DNA from: JAUCQB01 sp964586235
GTDB taxonomy: Bacteria; Planctomycetota; Phycisphaerae; UBA1845; PWPN01
DNA: 64,000 nucleotides
NCBI GenBank assembly: GCA_964586235.1
Contig: CAZPIO010000008.1
Location: 1 to 64,000 of the forward strand
Direction of reading: 5' to 3'
Part shown: positions 54,517 through 63,580 of the stretch, one piece after another
Layout of the letters: every line of letters begins with the position of its first letter
Position numbering within the stretch: the stretch's first letter is position 1
Notes under the pieces: model-generated
Database searches by the model: none
Seen by the model: the letters and a program-made list of their open reading frames with translations, nothing else
What the model was told of the DNA's origin: nothing
Made by a program: the position numbers and the translations under genes

Positions 54517-55904
54517 GGGTGGCCCTCCGATCTTGCGGCTGCCGGGCGCACCGGCCACGGTATGCCGCTGGCCACCGTGGAAATCCTGCACTTTTCGCGG
54601 TGCAGGCGAAGCGTCAGCCCGATGGCAGCCCACATGCCCACGGCCCACTGGCGGGGGTAGAACGAGTGGCTGCCCATCGAAGCGACGAGCAGGGCCAGCA
54701 CCAGCGCGCAGGTTATCCCGCCGACCACCGCGCACCAGGGCTCACGAGAGTCGAGAAAGAGCCGCATCGCGTAAGCCGTCACAAGGATATAGAACACGAT
54801 CACCGGTACGAATCCCGCAAGGCCATTGTCCAGAAGGCATTCGAGATAGGCATTGTGCGGATGGTTGAAGTAGAGTCCCTGACTGTCGGCGTTGAGCCCG
54901 GTCCGGATCATCGCCTCGCGACCATAACCGGTTCCCGGCGATTCCATGATCTTGTCAATCACGCTCGGCCAGATCAACAATCGGTCCGACGTGAGCTCCG
55001 CGTGGTCCAGTGTCTTTTCACCGGTCGCGCTGGTGACACCAACACCTTGCAGCATCCTCTCGGCCACGCCCGGCATGGCGATCGCCACCGCAATCGGGAT
55101 CAGCGGGGCAATCAACAGCATCCGGCGCCACTTGAACAGGCACAATATCAGCCCGACGATACCCCACGTGACATAACCCATGCGGCCACCGGTCAGCGCC
55201 TGGGCGTAGGCGACGATCGCAAAAGCGGCGAAAACGAGCACCTGTTGCCATCGCCGTTTCATCAGCGGCATGGTGGCCAGCACGGCCCAGGATGCGCCGG
55301 CCAGCAGCATGGACACGGTGACCCGACTGTAGCCGATGTTCTTCTGGATGGGCGCGCTCACCATTTCCGCCAGTTCATCCCCGCCGCGAACCGCCGCGCC
55401 GGGAGGCACCTGCCTGATCACCTGGACAGCCAGCAGGAGGTACAGCGCTACGATACATCCGACTGCCCACTTCAACCGCGGACGTGTCCTGCAGCCGTCA
55501 AACAGCAGCAGGCCCGGAATGACCCATTTGACGCTGTTGATCAGATACTCCGTCAACAGATCCAGAAAAGTGAAATACTCGATGCCTGTGGGATCGACCA
55601 TCATCCGGACGAGGCTGACTACAATAACCCCGAGGTACAACAGGAGCAGGGCCGTCATGTGTCGCGGCATGTCCCAGACGAGCCCCTCCCGCCTGCGCGT
55701 GACGACCCAGACCAGCAGGATGACGACCATGAGCAGATTCCACGGGTTCAGACCCGGGATACCCATGATCTTCTTGGGCATGTCTGGGTGCTCGATCACC
55801 GCCATGAGCAGGATCAGCCCGCACAGCGACTTGTACCAGTCGCGCCAGGCGTAGATCGCCAGAGCGATCACCAGCAGTGTCAGTAGAACGATGCGAATGG
55901 ACAT
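54504..55904 (-). CDS. O-antigen ligase / Wzy-like polymerase
   Basis: A 466-aa polytopic protein with about 12 helices. The periplasmic signature is YFNHPHNAYLECLLDNGLAG (around residue 348), typical of the O-antigen ligase/Wzy family. It would either polymerise repeat units or ligate the finished chain; context (Wzx, Wzz-kinase) favours a polymerase. It starts 9 nt after the BY-kinase stop and overlaps the GT39-like gene by 13 nt at its end, which suggests translational coupling. Confidence 0.88.
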   Translation of the reverse strand: MSIRIVLLTLLVIALAIYAWRDWYKSLCGLILLMAVIEHPDMPKKIMGIPGLNPWNLLMVVILLVWVVTRRREGLVWDMPRHMTALLLLYLGVIVVSLVRMMVDPTGIEYFTFLDLLTEYLINSVKWVIPGLLLFDGCRTRPRLKWAVGCIVALYLLLAVQVIRQVPPGAAVRGGDELAEMVSAPIQKNIGYSRVTVSMLLAGASWAVLATMPLMKRRWQQVLVFAAFAIVAYAQALTGGRMGYVTWGIVGLILCLFKWRRMLLIAPLIPIAVAIAMPGVAERMLQGVGVTSATGEKTLDHAELTSDRLLIWPSVIDKIMESPGTGYGREAMIRTGLNADSQGLYFNHPHNAYLECLLDNGLAGFVPVIVFYILVTAYAMRLFLDSREPWCAVVGGITCALVLALLVASMGSHSFYPRQWAVGMWAAIGLTLRLHREKCRISTVASGIPWPVRPAAARSEGHPCPA

Positions 55905-55913
55905 GGGCGATGG

Positions 55914-58232
55914 TCAACTGGCGGCGTCGACGGTCTCCTCGGTGTTTTCGTAACCGTATCCATAGCCGTAGCCGTAACCGTAGCCGTAGCCACCGAGGCC
56001 ATGGTGGCCGCCAACAAGGATCGTCCCCAGGAGTGTGCCCCCCGAGGCGCTCAGATAAGCGTACGCCTGGGTGGCCTCAGGCCGGCGGCAGTGCCGGGCT
56101 TTCAGGACCATCACTGTCCCGTCCACCTGCCGGGCAAGCATCCCGGCATCGGCCACCACCAGGACCGGCGGCCCATCGAGAAGAATCAGGTCATATTGTT
56201 GTTTCCATCTCTTCAGACATTTCGACAGAACACCGTTTCCGAGCGATTCCGTGTTGAAACCCTCGGGCCTCTCGCCGGCCAGGAGCAGGTCGAGCCCGCT
56301 GGCCTCGTCGTGGACGATCGGATCGCCACTATGAGCCAGACCGGCCAGCAGGGTAACCAGCCCCTTGTCCTGCTCGAGGCCGAGCCGCCGGCCCAGACAC
56401 GGACGTCGCAGATCAACCTCGACCAGAAGAACCTTCTTCCCAAGCTGCACGACGCTTCTGGCCAGCAAAACCGAGACGCTGGTCTTTCCCGTTTGCGGAG
56501 TCGGGCTGGTCACCAGGATCACCGGAGCCTGCATGCCCTGCAGGTGCTCCAGCAGGGTCGTGCGGATCATGCGGATGCTCTCCAGCAGCGCGGCGGGAGA
56601 GTTGGCGATCGGGTCAACCGGGAATGGCGATTGGCACACCTGCCCAAGGAACGGCACCCGAAGGCTCTTGGTCACGTCGCCGGCCTCACGGATGGTCGTG
56701 TCTGCATTTCCTCGCAGATAGGCGAGGGCTATCCCGGCCAATAATCCCCCGACAACCGCCCCAACGGTCATGAGTATCCGCCGGTCGTTGCTGGGTTCCG
56801 CGGGCAGCAGACCGTGGGAAGCGATCTGGATCCGGGCCGGTCCCTTGCCTTCGACCTGCAGTTCCTCGATTCGGGCCGCGATGGCCCCGCTGACTTCGAC
56901 GTTCTTGCTGGTTTTCGCGTCGAGGTCGGCTATCTGCCGGGAGACTTCGCCGACCTCCTTCAGCTCGGCCCGTACTTTCTTGATATCCTCATCGAGCAGC
57001 TTCAGCTTCTGCTCATGCTCCTGCGCGAGGACCTCAAGAGCAGCCTGGTCGGGTGTCCCCGCCAGGCCCGGGGTCCCGGCCGATCCGGCGATCCTTGCCG
57101 CCTGCTGGTCCGCGCGGAGTTGTTCCTCCCGCTCCTGCCTGAGCTGTTCCACGAACCGCAGTTGAGCCTGGAGCTCCTTCATTCTCGGATGGGCTTCCGC
57201 CAGTTTCTCGGCGGCGCGCTCAATCTCATAGCGGGCCCTTTTGACTTCCAGGTTGCGAGCCCTCCAGTCGGCGTCGTACACGTACCAGCCGGCGGAGGAC
57301 CCGGCCGGGGCCGTCGCGGTCGCCGGATCCGCCGTGACGGCGGCCGGCTGACTGGCGGCAGATGACAACCTGCCAAGCTGCCACCGGACGACGTTGAGAC
57401 TCCGCTCCACCTCGCCGAATTCGAACTCCAGCTTCCGCAGGTCCGTGCCAAGCTGGGCCCGGCGCTGTTCCGAATCGACGGCACCCATCTGCCTGAGGAA
57501 CAGGAATTTCTGGTCCCTGAGACCGGCGATCATCCGCTCGCGGTCATTCCGCTCGGCCTTCAGGGTCTCAATCAGCGTGGAGTCGCGATTCCTCTCCTGG
57601 CTGTCACTGATGGTCTGATACTCGTCTACCACGGCATCAACGATGATCTGCGCGTCAGAGGCCTTCAGTGTGCTGATGGACACGTCGATCAGTTCCGTTT
57701 GGGGCCGCACCTGAACCTTGAGGTCGTCCCTCAGCCGGTTCAGACGCGGTACGGGGTCGCCCCAGAGCGAGCGCCGTTCCGCCTTGTACCAGTCGGTCTT
57801 CTGGACGTCGCTGCGGTCGAGCACGCGTTCGAGAACGCGCGGATCGCGAATCAATGAGACCTGCGTGTTCAGGAAGCTCTGATACAGCGGCACGATCCCG
57901 TTGTCTTCGGTCTTGAACACGATCCGGGAAACCACCGGCGACACCCGAACGACCGCCGTCGACTGGTAGGTCGGTTTGATGAAAACCCATATCGGCGGAA
58001 TGGCAAGGACGCAAACCGCCAGGCATATGCCGCCGATCAACCACTTCTGCCGGAGCAGCATCGGGGCGATGGATCGGCTCGCGGGCGCCCGCTCTCCGGA
58101 CGGGGAGTTGAGAAGCAGGCTGCCGCCCTCCTGCTCCGGCTGAGGCGGCATTTCAGGCTCGTGTGCCGGCGTGAGCGGCGCGAGAGGGCCGCCGGAACCC
58201 ACGATCGTCGATTCGCTGTTGTCGGAAGGCAT
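55914..58232 (-). CDS. Wzz chain-length regulator fused to BY-kinase
   Basis: A 772-aa polysaccharide co-polymerase with a tyrosine autokinase. A Wzz domain spans two membrane helices (WLIGGICLAVCVLAIPPIW and VGAVVGGLLAGIALAYL) flanking about 400 residues of periplasmic coiled coil. The cytoplasmic kinase has Walker A SPTPQTGKT, Walker A' VLLVEVDLRRP and Walker B LILLDGPP. The tail carries seven Gly-Tyr repeats, the likely autophosphorylation cluster. ATG 58232 has AGGAG 9 nt upstream. ATG 58283 overlaps the WecB-like stop by 4 nt (ATGA) and is a good alternative that adds 17 residues. It controls polymer length and export. Confidence 0.93.
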   Translation of the reverse strand: MPSDNSESTIVGSGGPLAPLTPAHEPEMPPQPEQEGGSLLLNSPSGERAPASRSIAPMLLRQKWLIGGICLAVCVLAIPPIWVFIKPTYQSTAVVRVSPVVSRIVFKTEDNGIVPLYQSFLNTQVSLIRDPRVLERVLDRSDVQKTDWYKAERRSLWGDPVPRLNRLRDDLKVQVRPQTELIDVSISTLKASDAQIIVDAVVDEYQTISDSQERNRDSTLIETLKAERNDRERMIAGLRDQKFLFLRQMGAVDSEQRRAQLGTDLRKLEFEFGEVERSLNVVRWQLGRLSSAASQPAAVTADPATATAPAGSSAGWYVYDADWRARNLEVKRARYEIERAAEKLAEAHPRMKELQAQLRFVEQLRQEREEQLRADQQAARIAGSAGTPGLAGTPDQAALEVLAQEHEQKLKLLDEDIKKVRAELKEVGEVSRQIADLDAKTSKNVEVSGAIAARIEELQVEGKGPARIQIASHGLLPAEPSNDRRILMTVGAVVGGLLAGIALAYLRGNADTTIREAGDVTKSLRVPFLGQVCQSPFPVDPIANSPAALLESIRMIRTTLLEHLQGMQAPVILVTSPTPQTGKTSVSVLLARSVVQLGKKVLLVEVDLRRPCLGRRLGLEQDKGLVTLLAGLAHSGDPIVHDEASGLDLLLAGERPEGFNTESLGNGVLSKCLKRWKQQYDLILLDGPPVLVVADAGMLARQVDGTVMVLKARHCRRPEATQAYAYLSASGGTLLGTILVGGHHGLGGYGYGYGYGYGYGYENTEETVDAAS
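55950..55991 (-). repeat. Hexanucleotide repeat encoding (Gly-Tyr)7
   Basis: Seven imperfect GGNTAY units encode seven consecutive Gly-Tyr pairs at the end of the BY-kinase. Third-base differences between units show purifying selection at the protein level rather than a fresh slippage product. Confidence 0.85.
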
Positions 58233-58279
58233 TGAAATATACTCCTGGTCTCGTTTTACCCTCGGCAGTTCGTCACTTG

Positions 58280-59041
58280 TCATTGTGCCGGCTGCCGCAA
58301 CCTTGACTTGAGAACATCGAACACGAACAACGGCAGCACCGCTTGTCTGGCCAATCTTCCGGGCTGAACCATCAGGCGATACAGGAACTCCGTTCCCGTT
58401 CGTCGGAAGAGGCGCGGTGCCCGCCGGGCTTTTCCACTGAGGACGTCAAAACTCCCACCTACCCCCATGCAGAAGGGCACGGCGAGAACCGCCCGATTCC
58501 TGGCGATCCAGTACTCCTGCCTCGGAGAACCGAGCGCCACAAAGAGCAGGTCGGCCTTGCTGTTGTTGATCCTGTCAACCAGGCCGGCATCGTCCGGCTG
58601 ATAGCCATGTTCAGCACCTGCGATCCGCAGGGTCGGATACCTGTCGACGAGCGCCGCACGAGCACCCTCGTTGGATTCGGGCGAAGCGCCGTAGAGAAAA
58701 ATGGACCAGCTTTCGACGGACGCGGCACGGGCCAGCTCCAGGAAAAAATCGACGCCCGTGCAGCGCCGAAGCCTGTGCCCATAGAGCACCCGCGCGGCGA
58801 TCGCGACGCCGATACCGTCGCATATCCCAACCTCGAATCCGTTCAACGCGGAGCGCAAGGCCGGGTCGCGCGTCGCATGCATGATCTTCTCGGGGTTGAT
58901 GGCCACGGCGCATCTCCGCGAACGCTCCCGGATACCCCCGGCGACGCAGTCAACGGCCTCCTGATACGAGGCAAAGGGCGTGACGGAAACACCCATGATC
59001 CGCAGGGGCTGGGGCAGAGAATTGGACTGGGCCACGCTCAT
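58280..59041 (-). CDS. WecB/TagA/CpsF family glycosyltransferase
   Basis: A 253-aa GT26 enzyme. NPEKIMHATRDPALRSALN, GICDGIGVAIAARVLYG, CTGVDFFLELARAA and LLFVALGSPRQEYWIARN are the conserved motifs in family order. It adds the second sugar (for example N-acetylmannosaminuronic acid or glucose) to the lipid-linked primer. ATG 59041 is preceded by AAGGAG with tight spacing; TTG 59053 is an alternative. The gene follows the WecA-like initiator by 48 nt and ends in an ATGA overlap with one start of the BY-kinase. Confidence 0.93.
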   Translation of the reverse strand: MSVAQSNSLPQPLRIMGVSVTPFASYQEAVDCVAGGIRERSRRCAVAINPEKIMHATRDPALRSALNGFEVGICDGIGVAIAARVLYGHRLRRCTGVDFFLELARAASVESWSIFLYGASPESNEGARAALVDRYPTLRIAGAEHGYQPDDAGLVDRINNSKADLLFVALGSPRQEYWIARNRAVLAVPFCMGVGGSFDVLSGKARRAPRLFRRTGTEFLYRLMVQPGRLARQAVLPLFVFDVLKSRLRQPAQ

Positions 59042-59089
59042 CGCTCCTTTCAAAGTGACGGGGTCAGTCGCGCAAGGCTGGTTCGCGGA

Positions 59090-60670
59090 TCACGTCGGCT
59101 GGCGCAGCGGCCAGGAGGGTGGAGTTTCCTTTTCATTCCGTCGCCGCCGGCTCTCAACGCGAACCCCGTTGTGCCCGAGCGGGCGCAGCCTGGAGTGTGC
59201 CGGACCACCGCCGGACACCGGGACGTCAACATCAGGAGGCATGGCGAATTCGTCGATGAGACGGTTGAAGAGGGTCACTCGCCGTCCCGCCGACTCAAGA
59301 GAACCGTTCTGCTTGACCGTGGCCTCGATCTGGAGCGGGCAGGACCTGGGGCTGTGGTTAAGGGGCACCACGATACGCATGCCGACGGGCGTCGCTCCGT
59401 TACGCTCCGTGCAGCGCCAGGTCCGTATGCGGCGGTCCGGATGGCCCCGGCTCCTGGTCAGCGATATTTCGACAAACGCAAGCCCCTCGGCAGCCCTGCA
59501 CACCGCCCCCCACCACGCCTCAAAAGACACCGCCTCACGCAACAGGAGCTGCATCATCTCGAATCGCCGTTTCTCTTCCTTCCTCTCGCTGGCCATCGTG
59601 AAGTTGCGCCGGGCCACCGCCAGGCTGTCGCCAAGCCTCACCGCTCCAAAAAAGCGGAATGCGAAGAGCAGGAAACATATCGCGACCCCGAAAATCAGCA
59701 GCGTCAGCCTGTCATGAACGATCATCATCAGCATGCCGGTACCGGTTGCCGCCAGAGTCACTCCGTACAGGACCAGCACGGCCTGCCGATGGGCAAGACC
59801 GCGCTCCAGGAGCCTGTGGTGTATGTGACGGCGATCGGGCGCGAACAAGGACCTGCGCTCCAGAACTCGCCGCAGCATGCTGAAGAGAGTGTCGAACAGG
59901 GGAACGCCCAGGGCGATCAGCGGAAGGCCCAGGCCGGCCACGGTGGCGTACTTCGCGCCTGAAAGCATACTGCAGCCCGCGACGGCAAAGCCCAGGAAGA
60001 GGCTTCCGCAGTCGCCCAGGAAAATCCTGGCCGGGTTGAAATTGAAGACCAGAAAGCCGATCAGGCTTCCCAGAAACGCAAGCATGAATACGGATGCGAT
60101 AGGCAGCGATGCATGTATGGAGATCATTGCGATGACGCCGCAGGCGACCGCGGAGATGCCGGCAGCCAGGCCGTCGAGGCCGTCGATGAGGTTGACCGCG
60201 TTGGTGATCGCCGTCACCCATAGGATCGTGGCGAACAGCGAAAACCATCCGAGATCGATGACCAGGTTCTCGGTCAGGCCGATGGAGTCGATTCGCGTAC
60301 CCGACAGGTAGAGGATCACGGCGGCAACCACCTGCGCAAGCAGCTTGTGACGGGCCCTAAGGCCGACAACATCATCGACAAGCCCGACCGCGAAAATGAA
60401 CAAGCCCGCCCCCAGCAGCGCGAAGACCTGCAGTTGCAGGGCATTAAAAGCGTTTCCGACGGGGTTCTGCAGAAGGAGGACGGGGAGCGTGGCGGCTGTG
60501 ACCGCGATGAGTATCACCAGACCGCCGAGACGAGGAATTTCTGATCGATGGACCTTGCGCGGGCCCGGTTTGTCCACCACGCGTGTTCGTCGGGCAAACC
60601 GAATGACCAGTGGCGTAGCCAGCATCGACACGATCATCGCTATGAGGAAAACAACAGTGTAGGTTTTCAT
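59090..60670 (-). CDS. WecA/MraY-type undecaprenyl-phosphate sugar-1-phosphate transferase with C-terminal extension
   Basis: A 526-aa initiating transferase. About 11 helices carry the family motifs: RKVHRSEIPRLGGL, the DDVVGLRARHKLL acidic pair, NAVNLIDGLDGLAAG, FNFNPARIFLGDCGSLFLGF, and RRHIHHRLLERGLAHRQAV with the conserved His. The membrane core ends near residue 345. A soluble tail of about 170 residues (MASERKEEKRRFEMMQLLLREAVS, then RIVVPLNHSPRSCPLQIEATV) has no motif I recognise. Typical WecA proteins lack it. It starts the polysaccharide on undecaprenyl phosphate. ATG 60670 is clear; upstream lies a 267-nt gap. Confidence 0.92.
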   Translation of the reverse strand: MKTYTVVFLIAMIVSMLATPLVIRFARRTRVVDKPGPRKVHRSEIPRLGGLVILIAVTAATLPVLLLQNPVGNAFNALQLQVFALLGAGLFIFAVGLVDDVVGLRARHKLLAQVVAAVILYLSGTRIDSIGLTENLVIDLGWFSLFATILWVTAITNAVNLIDGLDGLAAGISAVACGVIAMISIHASLPIASVFMLAFLGSLIGFLVFNFNPARIFLGDCGSLFLGFAVAGCSMLSGAKYATVAGLGLPLIALGVPLFDTLFSMLRRVLERRSLFAPDRRHIHHRLLERGLAHRQAVLVLYGVTLAATGTGMLMMIVHDRLTLLIFGVAICFLLFAFRFFGAVRLGDSLAVARRNFTMASERKEEKRRFEMMQLLLREAVSFEAWWGAVCRAAEGLAFVEISLTRSRGHPDRRIRTWRCTERNGATPVGMRIVVPLNHSPRSCPLQIEATVKQNGSLESAGRRVTLFNRLIDEFAMPPDVDVPVSGGGPAHSRLRPLGHNGVRVESRRRRNEKETPPSWPLRQPT

Positions 60671-60937
60671 GGCTGCAGATCCATTCTGAAATAGACGGCG
60701 GTCGTAGTCGGCTCAAGAAGCTGAAAGCGGGCGGTCCCCGGCAGACTTGCCCGGCATGTCGTGATCGCGGTTCAGGGTCTGGTGATGGGGAAGCATGCAG
60801 CGGCCTTCTGCCCAGGCGCCTCGGGAGGCCTCACCCTCCCCACCAGACCCCCAGCCGTACGTGCGCTGTGGTCAGCGATCCGGACGATCCTGTCGCACAC
60901 GCTTATCCCGGACCGGCCGGCCCGGTGTGCTGTTACC

Positions 60938-63016
60938 TCATACAAGCTGGCTCTGGCCGTGCATGCCTCGGCTGCGCAGGGCCGGTCGCCGGACGGGATC
61001 ACTGAAAGCGATCACGCTTCGCAGAGCAGTGTTGCCGTCGACCGTGCATCGTGCGACAAGCGTTACGGTCGGAGTCTTCCTGTGGTATCCGTCACTCACC
61101 CACCCCCCGATGGGCGCCTCGCTCCCTTCCAGCGTGTGAATCACCAGCCGCTCATCGAGTTCGAAGATCAACTGTCCGGCGCCCGTGTCCACGGCGAACC
61201 TGTTCGCTTCGTGCTCGAGGACGCGGCATTGCGGGGCGAGGTGGAAGAACAGCTTCACCTCATGTTGCCCGGCCGTGATGAGCTCATCGAGGACCGACAG
61301 GCTGCGGGCGGCGCCGTCCAGTTCCAGCCGGCGCCTGTGAATCACCGGCGACTTGAGACGCGTGTAGCCGTCATGCTCGCCGACGACCGTCCCCCCGTTA
61401 GCGCTGACCTCAAAGTGCAGACACCGGGCCCGAGCCCGTGCACCCCACAAGAAACGCCCGGCCATGACAGATTGATCGCAGTCATCGACCAGAAGCGTAT
61501 TGTGAGCTCTGGTGCTCCGGAAATACTCCCGCCAGGCCGGAAAGCGGAAGTAGTCATACGTTCCGGGGTCCACCAGCACCGGCGTGCCGGACAGGCGCAA
61601 GGTGAAGCTCAGCGCGTCGGCATGGCCGTGACCGGCCAGGGGCGGCAGTCCAAGCTCGCCACAGTCAAAAACGACGCTCATACAGCCGTCGCGGCCTGCT
61701 TGCCCATGCTGCAGCACGTAATACCCGGTTTGTGGAAAGCCCTTGCTGGACAGCCGGCCATCCCATGCCCTTTTGTCGTCGTACACAAGCCGTTCATATG
61801 CCTCCCGGCCGAGCGACCACAGGACCGATTCACCGGATCTGGACGCCAACGCCCTGAAATCGCTGCGATCCCACAAGGCTGCTCCTACCGCCAGCAGGCT
61901 TCGAACGCGGTCACCGCCTTCTCCGAGATCCAGCACGTACCCATCGTCACAGTCGCCGAGCATCGGCGGCCCGTCACCACCTTCGGTCAGCGCGGCCAGG
62001 AAACCGAACATCCTCCCCAGCCGTTCCCAATAAGATGGCGGGAAATCGCAGCCGCAGTTCCGAGCCGCCAGTCCTGCCACCAGAAAGAACTCGAGTACAA
62101 ACAGGTGGTACCCCATTGACAACTCGCGGTGGCCGCCGTCCTCGTGCGTTTGCGTCTGCATTTCTCGCAGCAGAATCGCGCGGGCCTCCTGCCTCCAGGC
62201 ATGCGCCCCACGAAAGCCGGAGAAGTAACAACTGCCTACGAACACGCCGGCCGCTTCGCCGACCAGATGGTTGCCTACGGAGGAATAGCGCGAGTACTTC
62301 CTGGATATCTCCCACAGATGACGATACACCGCTGTCAGCAGCCTGGCCTGGAAATCGTCGCTGAGCCGCAGCGCCGGCCGAATCAGCTCCAGTGCCCAGA
62401 CCCAGTTGATCAGGCGAATGGCCAGCTCCAAGGGGCTTCGCCAGTTCATCCCGCGACCAAACGGGCATTGTTGCAGCCAGCTCTCCAGGTGCTCAATGAC
62501 CTTGTGAGCGTAAGTCGGGTTGCCGGTGAGCCGGTAGGCGCGGCCCAGTACCACCAGGTGCTGATGCCGGTTGAGCTCCCACACCAGCTTGGCATCTCCG
62601 GTCAAAGCGTAGTCACGATAGTCGATCGCCGCGGCAGACCCGAGCGGAGTCGGTTGCTGAGCCTCATACTCGTAGTTCCAGTTCAGGGGACGCTGCCCTG
62701 GCACATCCAGGATGCTGAGGAAACGCAGGTGATTCCCGCAGATCGTGTCAGCCCGCGCGATCAGAGCGGCACGCCACCCGTCGGCTCCCGGCAAATCCTT
62801 CAGTTGTTCTGACGACGGGAGCTGTCTCAGCACGTCTGGGCATGTGGGATCTCCATTACAGCCGGCCGTTGTAAGACGTCCAGGGGAGATCGGCCTGGCC
62901 CGCAACCACAGCAGACACCGGTCTGTCCAAGCCTGGATCGCAGCCCCGGCGCGCCAGCAGACCTCCGCGGGCGACATGAACCTGAGCCGGCGAGCGTACC
63001 ACTGCAAAGACTGCAT
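60938..63016 (-). CDS. Heparinase II/III family protein
   Basis: A 692-aa protein. An N-terminal (alpha/alpha) toroid (to about residue 410, with GNHLVGEAAG and ELSMGYH) is followed by a heparinase II/III beta-sandwich: PPLAGHGHADALSFTLRL (HGHAD at 463-467), VLVDPGTYDYF and STRAHNTLLVDDCDQS. Such proteins occur in EPS operons as uronate lyases or accessory enzymes. There is no signal peptide, although the first 40 residues are basic and partly hydrophobic. ATG 63016 has GGGAGGATCG directly upstream. It is 10 nt after the DUF4096 ORF. Confidence 0.92.
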   Translation of the reverse strand: MQSLQWYARRLRFMSPAEVCWRAGAAIQAWTDRCLLWLRARPISPGRLTTAGCNGDPTCPDVLRQLPSSEQLKDLPGADGWRAALIARADTICGNHLRFLSILDVPGQRPLNWNYEYEAQQPTPLGSAAAIDYRDYALTGDAKLVWELNRHQHLVVLGRAYRLTGNPTYAHKVIEHLESWLQQCPFGRGMNWRSPLELAIRLINWVWALELIRPALRLSDDFQARLLTAVYRHLWEISRKYSRYSSVGNHLVGEAAGVFVGSCYFSGFRGAHAWRQEARAILLREMQTQTHEDGGHRELSMGYHLFVLEFFLVAGLAARNCGCDFPPSYWERLGRMFGFLAALTEGGDGPPMLGDCDDGYVLDLGEGGDRVRSLLAVGAALWDRSDFRALASRSGESVLWSLGREAYERLVYDDKRAWDGRLSSKGFPQTGYYVLQHGQAGRDGCMSVVFDCGELGLPPLAGHGHADALSFTLRLSGTPVLVDPGTYDYFRFPAWREYFRSTRAHNTLLVDDCDQSVMAGRFLWGARARARCLHFEVSANGGTVVGEHDGYTRLKSPVIHRRRLELDGAARSLSVLDELITAGQHEVKLFFHLAPQCRVLEHEANRFAVDTGAGQLIFELDERLVIHTLEGSEAPIGGWVSDGYHRKTPTVTLVARCTVDGNTALRSVIAFSDPVRRPALRSRGMHGQSQLV

Positions 63017-63026
63017 CGATCCTCCC

Positions 63027-63413
63027 TCAACTCACCAGTTCCAGCCCTGCATCGGGGTCCAGGTCGGTGAAGGACTTCGGCTGAACCGGCACGAAGGGGA
63101 ATTCGGTCTCTACCCGGGACCAGTCGATCCGAGTGCCCTTCGACAAGCTCTCGGTCAGAATCTTCTGGACCTCCGGCCAGACACCCGCGAGCTGCCAGTC
63201 ACGCAGACGGCGAAGACAGGTCATGCCGCAACCGCAGCCTAACTCGGCCGGCAGGTCGCCCCACGCAATCCCCGTCCGCAAAACAAAAACAATCCCGGTC
63301 AGCGCTTGCCGGTCCGAAAGCGCCGGCCTGCCCCCCTTCGGCCGTCGCCGGCGAACAGGCAGCCTTTCCTTGACCAATTCCCAGACTCGGTCGGGCAACA
63401 CTTGTGTAGGCAT
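63027..63413 (-). CDS. Orphan IS5-type transposase N-terminal (DUF4096) protein
   Basis: A 128-aa product. QVLPDRVWELVKERLPV, then RRRPKGGRPALSDRQALTGI and FVLRTGIAWGDLPAELGCG, match the DUF4096 N-terminal domain of IS5-family transposases. After TRIDWSR, where a full transposase would continue with the DDE domain, the sequence changes to ETEFPFVPVQPKSFTDLDPDAG and stops. No DDE domain follows: the heparinase gene begins 10 nt later. ATG 63413 has AAGGA 8 nt upstream. It is either an IS remnant or a domesticated DNA-binding protein. Confidence 0.75.
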   Translation of the reverse strand: MPTQVLPDRVWELVKERLPVRRRRPKGGRPALSDRQALTGIVFVLRTGIAWGDLPAELGCGCGMTCLRRLRDWQLAGVWPEVQKILTESLSKGTRIDWSRVETEFPFVPVQPKSFTDLDPDAGLELVS

Positions 63414-63492
63414 GAGGTCTATCCTTGCGATCAGCTAAACGTGTCCATCGAGCGGCAATTACGTGAAGTGCCTTGCAGCGGTGTGTGGTCTT

Positions 63493-63508
63493 CAGACGGG
63501 TCCGTCTG
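63493..63508 (-). promoter_or_regulatory. Short hairpin between the NusG-like gene and the DUF4096 ORF
   Basis: CAGACGG and CCGTCTG flank a 2-nt centre (in practice a 6-bp stem with a 4-nt loop). It lies in the 167-nt spacer after the NusG-like gene. It could be a pause or termination element in the EPS leader. No JUMPstart/ops GGCGGTAGC was found nearby. Confidence 0.3.
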
Positions 63509-63580
63509 GACTCCGTCCCCGTCGACTAAGCTCATTCTTGGCCGTAACCGCTTGGGAAGAAGTGAGTTATGGCCTTTCTG

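Noticed and set aside
54477..55886. 469-aa plus-strand open frame antisense to the O-antigen ligase
   Set aside because: Low-complexity Asp/His/Gln-rich shadow of a membrane protein gene.
58343..59962. 539-aa plus-strand open frame antisense to the WecB/TagA and WecA-type genes
   Set aside because: It crosses two well-supported minus-strand genes and shows no conserved motif.
60761..62119. 452-aa plus-strand open frame antisense to heparinase
   Set aside because: The heparinase signature motifs on the minus strand fix the coding frame.
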